Below, piece after piece: positions 42,878-53,063 of a stretch of DNA of 64,000 bases. The position numbers were made by a program, and so were the translations under genes. The notes beneath the pieces were generated by a model. That model was not told the DNA's origin. It saw only the letters and a program-made list of their open reading frames with translations, and searched no databases. Source of the DNA: Adiantum capillus-veneris (Eukaryota; Streptophyta; Polypodiopsida; Polypodiales; Pteridaceae); NCBI GenBank assembly GCA_014529385.2, contig CM043963.1, positions 74,073,912-74,137,911 of the forward strand, written 5' to 3'. Each line of letters opens with the position of its first letter. Position 1 is the stretch's first letter.

Positions 42878-42942
<65 letters not shown>
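42878..42942 (+). repeat. G32 run followed by (GA)n
   Basis: Thirty-two consecutive G residues (42878-42909) join a GA run. The G run is preceded by GTGTGTG-rich sequence. Confidence 0.93.
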
Positions 42943-42948
<6 letters not shown>

Positions 42949-43116
42949 CAACCCTGCCACAAATGGGCTCGAGCTTCCTCCGAGCGGAAATTGCACTACA
43001 TTGGCAAGCGTACGACCGTGTCTTGCTCTGTCATGTGCCTTGAATAGTTCAATGTGTTCCTTGGTTATTCCTTTCCCTGAATTCTTTCTAGAAGAAGCTA
43101 CAAGATCAGCATAGGC

Positions 43117-43374
43117 ATGTTGAAGTTTGATGATCCCAATGTTCCCCTTGGAGTGTACAAATCTCAAGTTTTTGGCAAGAATGTATGTGATTATGACCAA
43201 AAAGAGATGTTTGGTTTGCCGATGCAAACAACATTGGGATTTCATCGCTGTGAAGACCTGGATCAATCAGCTTTGATAGCTTCCACACAATGGTATGTTG
43301 TTGATACAAAGAGGAGGGAGACAAGGGTTCAAGAAAATGCCCAAACAAGTGAATTGAGTATGCATGACTCATAA
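43117..43374 (+). other. Short open frame of unknown identity
   Basis: The 85-codon frame reads KFDDPNVPLGVYKSQVFGKN and QKEMFGLPMQTTLGFHRCEDLD, with balanced composition and no low-complexity sequence, so it could be an exon or transposon gene fragment. I do not recognise the family. The opposite strand is also open over part of it. There are no clear splice sites or a promoter. Confidence 0.25.
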
Positions 43375-45137
43375 CAATCAAAGAGAGCAGACGATTATGA
43401 GCTTAATGAGTGGGAAAAAAATTGTCAAAATTTGGAGTTTGACTTTAGAAAAGGGTCCACAATAACACATTGCATTGAAAACAATGCCCACAAATGCGTT
43501 CAGAACTTTGGAAAATGAGCAAAAAATGAAATGCATTCCTCATGGGAGAGGTAAGGATGTATTATAAGCTATTCAATTTAAAAAATAAAAAACTGGCTTT
43601 AACATGTGAATAAAAAATGCATATATCCAAAATGTGCCACAAAAATCAGTGACAGAAGATTCTTGAGTGTCTCAAGCTGAAGAGATTTGGCCTTTATCTG
43701 CATGCAGGGAGAAAGAATGAGACGCACCGAGGAGCACCGCCCACACCGGTATATATGCAGAAAGCAAGTGTAAACGCACCAAGGATTTTCGCCCACCAGT
43801 TATGTGTGCAGGAAAGAGCCCGTTCGGCAAGTACCCACAAATGCTGAAGAGAAACCCACAAACTCTGTAAGCGTCAGATGCGGAAATAAGCTTTTGAAGA
43901 GGAGGAATTCGGTCTGCCGTAGACTCGTAGTCCTTTGAAATATAGCGAGAAAAGGAGAGTGCAGAGAAGAGACGAACGGAGCGAGCCGACCAGTCAACAG
44001 CAGCAGAATGAAAAGCTTTTTTTAGCGACTAGAAAATAAGAGGATGATTGATAAAGCTGTTGAACGCGCCCCGCTTGATCTTGGTTGTTGGTTGGCGGGA
44101 GTCCTACGCTTCAAGTTACCCCCCAATCATTTCTAATGTATATTCTACCTTCACCTCTATAATCTACAATTCTTTCAAACATTGCTTTAGAATATCTCTT
44201 GCGTTGGAACCTGTTATTCTTTAGGCCTATAATCTCTTTTCAATTTGTCTATGATTAGTGGGCAAAGATGCATGCCTCGTGTTAAGCTTTCATTATATTT
44301 TTCCTCCTACTTTAGAAAGGGTCGTCTTTGCATGGGTCAAGACTTTCTTATACTAGGAGGACCATCAAGTTACAATTCTTTTTTTTGCTATCTAAACTAA
44401 CATAATATGGCGAAAGGGGAAGCCTTTTACACGTGTCAAAATCTGTGATATGAAGGCTAAACTCCAAAACTTAGAGAAACCTCTGTGCACGCGATAAAGA
44501 GGGAGGAGAGAGAGAGAGAGAGACAGAGAGAGAGAAAGAGGCTGCCAAAGGCGGCGGTCGTACCAGTCTAATATTAAGTCTCCATAATTTTGGAAAAATA
44601 AATAATCTCTCAAAAAATATCTAGAATGCAAAAATAAAGGTAAGGTAAGGAAATAAAAAGCCTCTTGAGATTGAAAGTCTACGGTCAAAAGACTTTGTAT
44701 TCTATACATGTATGTCATCTTTAGCATCACAAGCTTTTCTTTTCTTTTTTTTTAGAGAGAACGAGAACTTTGAAATTGCAACGCACACACCCAACCATAT
44801 GTGGTTTCATCAACCTTATATCGAGCTAGGATGACTCCACTTTAAGCTTAGGTTGGGTTGCCAACAACAACTCAAGCTTTTCTTCCACGCTCTCCCTAAT
44901 ATTTTCTTCTCCATGCAGTTTTCGCTATGTATGTCGTAAATCTAATTTTTTCAGTATGTGGCACGATTCACTTCTATTCCTACTTTAAGAAGAATCTTGA
45001 GTCCCAATCTATTTTTATTGGGAAATAACTACAATCTACATAGATCCTTGTTCTCTCTCTTCTTCAAGCTATTCTTCTCTCTCTCTAGCCCCTCAGAGGA
45101 TCTCATGTCATTGTATCAATATGCTATTATCATATTC
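43375..45137. other. Unassigned sequence with a GA-rich microsatellite
   Basis: No domain is seen. An imperfect GA run lies at 44505-44541, and TC-rich words (45050-45091) precede the LINE-H homology. Confidence 0.4.
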
Positions 45138-46357
45138 AGGGAGGAGCTTCAACCCCTCATTCGTATTGTTCAGAGGGATGAGTAGGCCAAATATATGTGG
45201 GTCAGAGTGAGAGTGAAAACACTCTACATTGCAACATGCTATTTTGCCCCCATCACATCTCATCATGCATCGCCCAAGGGGCAATCACCCTACATGATAT
45301 TGGATGAGGACATATGGGAATTCTCTAAGGATGGAGATGTCATTCTTCTAGGAGACTTTAAATGCCATGACAGGAGCCAGTCTCAGACAGTTCTCTACGA
45401 TACCTCAAAGGAAATGTTGAGAGAATTGAATGTCAATGATATGGGATTGGCCAAGTGTTCGCAAGATGAGGAGCACACTGGATATGGGGGGGGTATCTGA
45501 CAGATATGGGGACTGCACATGGACTACCCACCTTGAATGGTCTCCAGAGATTTCCAGCATCGAGTGGGTTCACTTGTTTTCCTCATAGACATGGGGCTAG
45601 CACAGTGGATTATATTTTGGCTCAGCCCAGTTTCATGCCCTCTATTCAGGAATTTACAATCGGGCCCATGCCTATTGGGGTAGCAATAGATCATGCCCTC
45701 CTCATGTTTACCAGCTCGACTGGCACAAACATATATGCATACGTGATACACTTTTACTTCGGAGATTGATTTTGTCTACATAGATGGTATCTACAGACGC
45801 TTATGCATAGAGGATCCGGGGAGACCTTTAGAGTAGCTCACTTATATATTGATAGACACACTGCAAGATGCAACAGTAGAGGCATACCCACAAACTGAGT
45901 TTGGGTAACGATGATGTTCTGGGAGCATACCCCAAAATAGCTGGTATGATGAGGAGAGCACAAAGACCAGAGCCCGACTTCAGAGGGAGGTACTTCTAGG
46001 AGTCATCACTCACAAGTAGTCATGGATTGCTTCTCAGCATTTGGTGCAACAGAAGAAGAGGGATTTTTTAGGTCGATTAGAGCAGGATTTATACCAAGTG
46101 TTTTTGAGCCAGGATTTATGTGAGGCATGGCGAATCTTCCATGGACATTCCCCCACCGGTCATCACTTCTACGAAGGTATGGGGTCAGTATGCATCATCT
46201 CTCTACACCATCTTGGGGCAGCCACCTCTTCTAGATCCGCCAGAGCCATGCCCACACACATGTGCTTTCTTTACCGCCGAGATGGTAAAGAAAGCCATCA
46301 ACATGATGAGGACCAAGAGAGCATATGATCACAATGGCCTAGTAGCATATCATTTTA
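45138..46357 (+). pseudogene. LINE-H endonuclease and linker
   Basis: The frame shows FREELQPLIRIVQRDE, a stop (45181-45183), then YMWVRVRVKTLYIATCYF, DEDIWEFSKDGDVILLGDF (near 45330) and FPHRHGASTVDYILAQPSFM (near 45620). The Asp-His catalytic pair is kept as VAIDHALL (near 45690), where LINE-A has Asp-Ser. A second break is near 45500 and another near 45765. The linker (46041-46350) holds KKRDFLGRLEQDLYQVFLSQD and EMVKKAINMMRTKRAYDHNGLVAYHF, the same order as in LINE-A. Confidence 0.88.
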
Positions 46358-46694
46358 TGCTGCAATGCGAGCTTTTGTTGCATCTCTTGTGTGAACAATC
46401 TCTTCCACCTAGAAAAGTCACGTGTCAATAACCCATGTGAAGAACCTCTTATAAACCATGTGTAAAAACTAGCCACTTGTGTTTGTGCATAGGTAGTCAC
46501 ATCTTATGTTCATGTGTCAAAGAGCCGTCTCTTTGTATATGCCTATATAGAGGCACATCATGCTGAATAAAAACTAAATCTATCATTTTGCAACTATAGT
46601 GTAATGTGTGCCCAATAACAAGCCCTAAGCTAACTCTATTCTAATCATGCTTATGCCATGAATGACACACTAATCCATCCACCTTAACCTATCA
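46358..46694 (+). repeat. 5' LTR of the LINE-H insertion (337 bp)
   Basis: It starts TGCTGCAATGCGAGC and ends AACCTATCA. TATA-like TGCCTATATAGAGG (46539-46552) and AATAAA (46566-46571) suggest U3 promoter and R/polyadenylation positions. It matches 48645-48980 throughout. Confidence 0.94.
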
Positions 46695-46712
46695 ACTGGT
46701 GTCAGAGCTTGC
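46695..46712 (+). other. Primer-binding site of the LINE-H insertion
   Basis: ACTGGTGTCAGAGCTTGC follows the LTR; it fits TGGTATCAGAGC of initiator-Met tRNA with one change. Confidence 0.8.
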
Positions 46713-48474
46713 AATGTGATTAGCACCTTCTAATCACGCAAATTGATCTGCATCTATTAAACCCTTCTATGCTAGATCTTGTGAGTCCCCTCTTGCTCAC
46801 GAGATTGAATCAATTGCTTTGGATTTGCATTTACATTAGCATTAATCTACTTGCTAATTACATTATTTTGGGCATGTTCTTGGTATATGCCTTGAACCAC
46901 TACCCTTGATAGAGCGATTACAATAGATTATATGTTTAATTAGCATGCATCTTAGCTTAATCTAGCTTCGTGTCCTCATTAGCGGCTGCAATTGAGCCCT
47001 CATCGATTCAATTTTTGGTTAATTTATGCTAATTATGCTCCATTTTCATTAATTTGTGTGTGTTTTTACTTCATCGTATTGCATGTGTAAAATCTCCATT
47101 TCAATTTTACAATTGTGTGTTTTGAAAGAGCTTTTAACGGCAGTTTCAACCTCTGGATTTGGAGTAGATTAGTCCCCCTTAATCATCTTCCTAATCTTAG
47201 GGTGGGTGTGTGTGTGTGGGAGCCACTTCTAAAGTGGACAAAGGATCAATTTGTTGCCATTCAATTCATTAGGTCAAAGGGGGAAGGTTGGATTTTAACG
47301 TTTTTGCTTTACAATTGGTACCAATGTCACGAGTGGCATAGCCCTTGATGTTTTGCTCGGCGTTCCCAATCTACTCCATCGCTTGCCTGCCTAAGGGCAA
47401 CTCACATCATGCTCACAGCACCCCCGCATCATGTCATCCAGCCCATCGACACAATGTAGATTTGTCCACGGACTATCATCCCTACCCCTTGCAACCACAG
47501 CTCAAGCACCTGTGCTGCCTGTTGTGATCACTGCCGATGACTGTCACCCCGCGCGCGTTGATTACTCTGTCGCAGTTCATCATCTTGCACAATCGACAAA
47601 CCTGCCAAGAAAAATGTGCATCATCGGCGACCTTTGCTCTGCTTTACTGCCTCGTCAGCATTGCAGCCTTATAAAGTTTCAATAAAACTTGTAAGCTCTT
47701 TAGCTTGAGAGCCATTTTCCGCCGAGGCTAAAACTCAAAAGTTAAACTTTATCACGTCATCTTGCAACGCTTTCATCGGAAGGCTTTTAGGCCTCGTCCC
47801 TCCAACTCCATCTTGTCCTTGTCCCACGAGCTTCACGCTCCTCTAAAGCTACAAGCTGATAGCACACTAGAGGCATTACATGCTATGTATGAAATATTTG
47901 TGTACACAAGCACCAAGCCCACGGGTTCTAGACACTGTCTTTACATCACGTATACGGTAAGACCACCCATGACCCGCACACACACAAGCATCACACAAAT
48001 GATGAGCACCACTATTGTGTATTTTTACTCCATTCACCACAGATATTGCATCTTTGTTAGAACGGACCAGCATCATGAATGAAGAAGATCAACATCAGCA
48101 TGAAAACGATGAAGAAAACATTGACAAACGACAAAGCTCACGACATCAAAACAAAGGGATAGCAATTGGGGGACATTCTATGACATATTCAAAATAATTT
48201 AAAAGGTCCTTTTGCATAGCATAAATAATTTGAGGGTTTTGTCCCACGTGGTTGTTCCCTCCACTGTACATATGTGTGTATCATGTGTTCCTTTGCATTC
48301 TGTATTGGATCAAAACATCAACAACAACAACATCAAGATATGGCAAGGACAACAACAACATTACAACAAGTTTTGCAGCACGTGGGGGAGAAAATCCTCC
48401 AATAAACAACAAACAAAATGTGATATGAGCATTCTCTCAATTGTACTTTACCCTCTATTTGTGATAGGGAGGCT

Positions 48475-48585
48475 TGTGTGTGTGCCTACGCCCTGATATT
48501 TTGTGTGCCTACACCCTTTGTGTCTAGGAGGCAGATTTGTGTTCAAGGGGAGGCTTGTGTTTTGTGTGCCTCACCCTAATGTGTT
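48475..48585 (+). repeat. TGTGTGCCTAC repeats before the polypurine tract
   Basis: TGTGTGCCTACGCCCT, TGTGTGCCTACACCCT and TGTGTGCCTCACCCT occur between 48477 and 48583, with AGGCTTGTGT spacers. A polypurine ATAGGGGACGAT (48633-48644) follows 50 bp later. The layout resembles the repeats before the Cop4 polypurine tract. Confidence 0.75.
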
Positions 48586-48644
48586 TTGAGGGAAGGATAA
48601 TTTTGGGTGAGTGATATGCAACCAAAACCCACATAGGGGACGAT

Positions 48645-48980
48645 TGTTGGGATGCAAGCTTTTGTTGCATATCTTGTGTGAACAATTTCTTCCACCTAGA
48701 AATGTGTCAATAACCCATGTGAAGAACCTCTTATAGCCCATGTGTAAAGACTAGCCACTTGTGTTTGTGCATAGGCAACCACATCTTATGTTCAGGTGTC
48801 AAAAGGCTCTCTCTTTGTATATGCCTATAAAGAGGCACTATGTATTGGAAAAAACTAAGTCTATCATTTTGCAACTATACTCTAGTGTATCGTGTGCCCA
48901 ATAACAAGCCCTAAGCTAACTCTATTATAATCATGCTTATGCCATGAATGGCACATTAACCCATCCACCTTAACCCATCA
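48645..48980 (+). repeat. 3' LTR of the LINE-H insertion (336 bp)
   Basis: It starts TGTTGGGATGCAAGC and ends AACCCATCA, with AATAAA lost here (GGAAAAAACT) but the Ser-codon-like TATCATTTTGCAACTATA block kept. LTR identity to the 5' copy is high but clearly below perfect by eye. Confidence 0.94.
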
Positions 48981-49037
48981 TTTTATACATACCAAATATC
49001 TGCTTGCAGAGCTTCTAGCAGTGATCATGCCATGTGT

Positions 49038-49163
49038 GAGGGCTTACCTGATACTTGGAGTTTTTCTACTATCATACCTATCTTTAAGTCAAGGGACCCT
49101 GAGGGCCTACCTGATACTTGGAGTTTTTCTATTATCATACCTATCTTTAAGTCAAGGGACCCT
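49038..49163 (+). repeat. 63-bp in-frame tandem duplication in LINE-H
   Basis: GAGGGCYTACCTGATACTTGG begins at 49038 and 49101; two substitutions separate the 63-bp units. The unit encodes 21 residues, so the frame is kept. Confidence 0.96.
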
Positions 49164-49520
49164 ATGGAGCCTGGGAACTACCGCACTATCATGATTGGAC
49201 ACACATTGGCATGGTTGTACGCATCCATCCTTGAGTACCAATTAAGTAGATGGGCAGAGAGAGGGTGTATGGGTAGCAGGATAGGTGGCTTTCAGGAGAG
49301 GTTTCTCAACTCTTGATCATATTCTGACACTCAAAGCAATTATCGAGGACGAAAAATCATGTGGGAGACAACTCTATTGTGCCCAGGGCTAGATTGTTGC
49401 ATAGATTGCACAAGATGGGGGTACCTATAGAGTTGATTTGGGGAATCATGGCTCTATATAGGTCAGTAGTGGGGCATGCGCACTCTAGAGGGGATTTTTG
49501 ATTTGGTTCACCCCACTATC

Positions 49521-49538
49521 GGGGGGGGGGGGGGGGGG
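49521..49538 (+). repeat. G18 run inside LINE-H RT
   Basis: Other copies have only GGGGT here (GGGGTGAAACAGGG), so the run expanded after insertion or is an assembly artefact. Confidence 0.9.
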
Positions 49539-51717
49539 TGAAACAGGGATTCCCACTATCTCTGCACTATTTGGCATGTATGTGGGATGAGGTTGCTGAC
49601 TACATTGAGAGGGATGGCGATGGAGGAGCACAGTTGGCAGGGACATGGATCCCACTATTGTTATATGTTGATGATATTATGTTGATTTCCAACTCCTCGG
49701 AGGGCATGCAACGTCATTTAGATTCTTTGTACACATTTTCCCACGATAGTGGATTGTTTGTTACCATGGGGAAAACCAAGGTTATGGTGCTTAACATGGG
49801 TTAGGAGGTTAGCACCCACACTTACATATGGCCAAGAGACGATGGAGTATACAAGTGTATACACCTCTCTTGGGGTAGTCTTCAATGGACCGGTGTTTTC
49901 ATTAAGGAGAGCAGTAGAGACCAGATTGATGAGAGCTTATGCAACCTTGGGAGATTGGAGAAGATGTGTTTGCACGTTCAATTTCAGGAACCTCAAACAA
50001 AGCTGTGGCTTTTTGACACTCTAGTGGATTCAGATATTCTTTATGGGATTCACATTTGGGGACCCTCGGTGGAACACTATGGCAGATCTGGTAGCACTAA
50101 TGGATGCAGATGTATGGAGAGGCCTCTAGTGTCTATGATCTCTTGGATGATTCGGGCTAAGACCTCAATGCCATTGAGATTATTCGAGGCGGGCTAGCTG
50201 GCCCCCTCTCGTGTTCAAGGCCCTTACAAGATCGGTATCCTTCGTGCATAATTTATGGACCTCCCCAAAGAAAAATATGCTTGGCTAGCCCTTGAGTCAT
50301 CCCGACAGCTAGCGCTATAGGGGGACACAACATGCTGGTATGGACATATGGCATCATGGTTTCAGTCACATGGCATCGGCATGGATAGAATGGCTTTGCT
50401 CCTGCACCCTTCCTATCTCTTACACAGACAAACATCACTAGACTCATATGTTAGGATTTGATTCAGCTAGATACCAAGAGCACATGGATATAGCCACCAC
50501 AAGAGTTGGGCACGAAGATGGCTTTCTATAGAGAGCATCTTGGTTTCACAATCTTAAGTGAAATGTACATAATTTTTGTGTAGTGCAATGATTTGATTCC
50601 TAGTGTTTGCTCATCCTTGGTTTGGTTCGATGCACTCGTAGCCTATGTCTGCACTTGTGCTCCATCTTAGATGAGGAGTCACTGATTTTCGGCTTGAGTA
50701 TTATGCACAATCTCTTTTTCATCTAATATCCCTTCAATTTGGTATGCCATGCGTGAGGAAATCAACCATTTGCTCACTAATTGAGTGCAAATCTAAGTGA
50801 AAAATGAAACCTAATGCTCTTCCTAATCAAGCACACCTAAGCATGGAAGGCAGTGTCCTCTTGGGTCTACCAAGGACATGCCCACGCATAGCATAGCTAG
50901 ACTAGAGCTTAATTATTAAGAAGTGCAATGGACTAAGAGAGAGATTAATGGATCTTCAATGACAAATAAGAGATGTTAATCACCCTTGATGGCTTTAATA
51001 ACATTTGTGGAGTTTAGGTAGGATAAATTAGAGAACCACTGTATGGCATTGTCACAATAATCAACACACTAAAGAATGGAGTAGACTATAGACACAAAGC
51101 TGATTACTAAATTGCTTCAAAGTAAGTACAAAGGCTCATTATATAGAGCTAGTGTAGGCATCTTATCTCGCATCATACATGACATCATATGGAGCTTCAA
51201 AACCAGCCCAATTCACTAGTGAACTCACGAGTGCCATTTTAGCTTATTTTAGGGACCTTTTAACTAAATTTTGATGAGTCCACGCCCTCTAGTAATGGCC
51301 CTCATGGTACCTTCACCCCTTTGGTGTCTTTCACATGATTCCATGCCCATTAGGCTTCCCAATAGACAAGAGATGTTACACGCACATATATAGGATAAAG
51401 CCCATAGATCTAATGGGAGGATTGTTTGCTTTGTGGGACAATTGACGAGGGACGACACCCTCCAAGCTCCAGTAAGGAAGCAAGTGTCATCCAACAAGGG
51501 ATAACCCCCTCCAACTTTAGAGGTTGTGAGGTATGTTGGGGGCAAGAGATCCCGTACAAGTTCTGTTGCCAATCTTCCATCGTGGTCGTCAAGCTTAGTG
51601 TAAAGGCATGCACAAGAAATAGGGTAGGAAGAAATCTTCTAACATAACAATTTTGTTATAAAAGTCAACCCAATAGGTACCCATGGGACAAAATAAATCC
51701 GTTAGGGGATACATCCT

Positions 51718-51720
<3 letters not shown>

Positions 51721-51750
<30 letters not shown>
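51721..51750 (+). repeat. (GA)n microsatellite
   Basis: A 30-bp GA run without the LINE terminal block next to it. Confidence 0.95.
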
Positions 51751-51752
<2 letters not shown>

Positions 51753-52949
51753 GTGGCATTCAAGGACCCAAAACCAATCTAAAAGTTGTGCACCTACTCG
51801 GAAAAAAAGGAGATACATCCCCATGGCTTGAGCGCGCACGCGCACACAGTATTCAAGGTGAATTGAAGGATGCAAAACCACTACTCTAGAAGTTGTGCAC
51901 CTACTTTAAAAAAAAACAGGTGATTCCACACATGTATGAAAATGGCATAGTTCTTCCAAATTTCCACGATCAAACATGCGGTTTCCATTTTTACACATCA
52001 ACCTTTTTCTTAATAGCAGAACTCACAACTGTGAGTATATTGAATTAAGTCAAAATGAATCACAACCAACTCCTGCTCATACCAAGCCAGGAGGATCCCA
52101 GTACATCCCTAAACCACAACATCCAAAAACCACCTCATAAGGGCTTTACATTTCATCCATAACCACATCATAACGGCTTTACAGGGAGCAACCCTCGCAA
52201 ATACATAGCAATTAGAGTTCTTCGACTTGACTGCCACAGGACCAACAACTCGCCAAGTAGAAAAACCAAACCATAGAAAACCATAAACCTTATTGCCGCA
52301 AGAAGGAATAACAGAGAACCAACAGCTGCACCCGGAAACTGAAGAACCCATTACCATCCGATCGCTCTGTAGAGATCGCACCCCCAAGACCAAGTAGATC
52401 CACCATGCCAAAGCCCCTCCAAGGTCCATAAGATGCAGCAGAAAGAACCGACCCCATCAAAGAGACCCACCACCATGGGGGTGGAGGTGCCACCAAGTAA
52501 CTTTCGCTGCCACCGAAAGACCACTTGCCGCCACATCACGGTCGATCAAACGCCCTAGCATATCCTCCCCAAACTGAACATGACACCAACCTCCTCCCCT
52601 AGATATACTCCAAGCCGTACCTTGCGAACGATTTGCCCTTGCATGAAGGGCGGGCAGCAGCACAACTCGGGTGCAAAAAAAAGGGCTTTTTAGAGTCGTC
52701 CCTACCTACCACGGCAGGCAAGAGCAGCCAAAAACTCCATCCCTGCTCTCGAAACCCAAAGGACAGCCCCTTGCCAGGCCCTAAACCTACAGAACATTCA
52801 ACACCCTGCTAGCACGATTTGATGAGCCCCCAGACAACCCATCTATGGGCCCCCCAACCCGCGCGGCATCGTTGGAGCTACCCATCACAACGTGCAAGCA
52901 AGACAGAGACGCCATCTCTAAACCCTAGTCCGAAGGGAGAGTAGCCCTA

Positions 52950-53063
52950 AAACAATTTACTAGTTATGGAAAATTAAGTAGTATGTATATTTACACATCA
53001 ACCTTGAAACAATTCACTAGTTATGGAAAATTAAGTTGTATGTATCTTTACATCAAAGCTTTA
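52950..53063 (+). repeat. 57-bp tandem duplication
   Basis: AAACAATTYACTAGTTATGG begins at 52950 and 53007, both followed by AAAATTAAGT and GTATGTAT. Confidence 0.9.

Larger units (their letters stand above)
46358..48980 (+). mobile_element. Non-autonomous LTR retrotransposon (2.6 kb) inserted in LINE-H
   Basis: Two LTRs (46358-46694 and 48645-48980) start TG and end CA, with a perfect 5-bp TSD TTTTA (46353-46357 and 48981-48985). A primer site follows the 5' LTR and a polypurine tract precedes the 3' LTR. The 1950-bp internal region has no gag zinc knuckle, RT or integrase motif; the only open frames are short (for example 47762-48082). It must have moved with enzymes from another element, and the copia-type primer site suggests a copia helper. 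Confidence 0.93.
45138..50540 (+). mobile_element. LINE-H, LINE copy interrupted by a 2.6 kb LTR element
   Basis: The first part, 45138-46357, carries endonuclease and linker; the second, 48986-50540, carries RT. They join across the TTTTA TSD of the inserted LTR element. The 5' end is truncated within the endonuclease about 45 bp after a TC-rich stretch, and the 3' end stops inside the C-terminal region without the family tail, so it was cut later. Confidence 0.92.
48986..50540 (+). pseudogene. LINE-H reverse transcriptase and C-terminus, broken
   Basis: CEGLPDTWSFSTIIPIFKSRDP is followed by an in-frame 63-bp copy of itself and then MEPGNYRTIMIGHTLAWLYASILE. The first catalytic-Asp region is partly deleted near 49370. 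An 18-G run sits in the GVKQG codons (49521-49538). The catalytic pair region reads LLLYVDDIMLIS (YVDD, near 49660), then KTKVMVL and FQEPQTKLWLFDTLV (near 50000). The copy ends at MAFYREHL without tail. Confidence 0.9.

Noticed and set aside
42775-43266. 163-codon minus-strand frame with KGITKEHIELFKAHDRARHG
   Set aside because: Part of it is translated GA and G runs, and both strands are open; I could not decide which strand, if any, is coding.
52109-52429. 106-codon minus-strand frame
   Set aside because: Trp/Val/Cys-rich composition with no motif; overlapping frames in the same region are equally open, so chance is likely.
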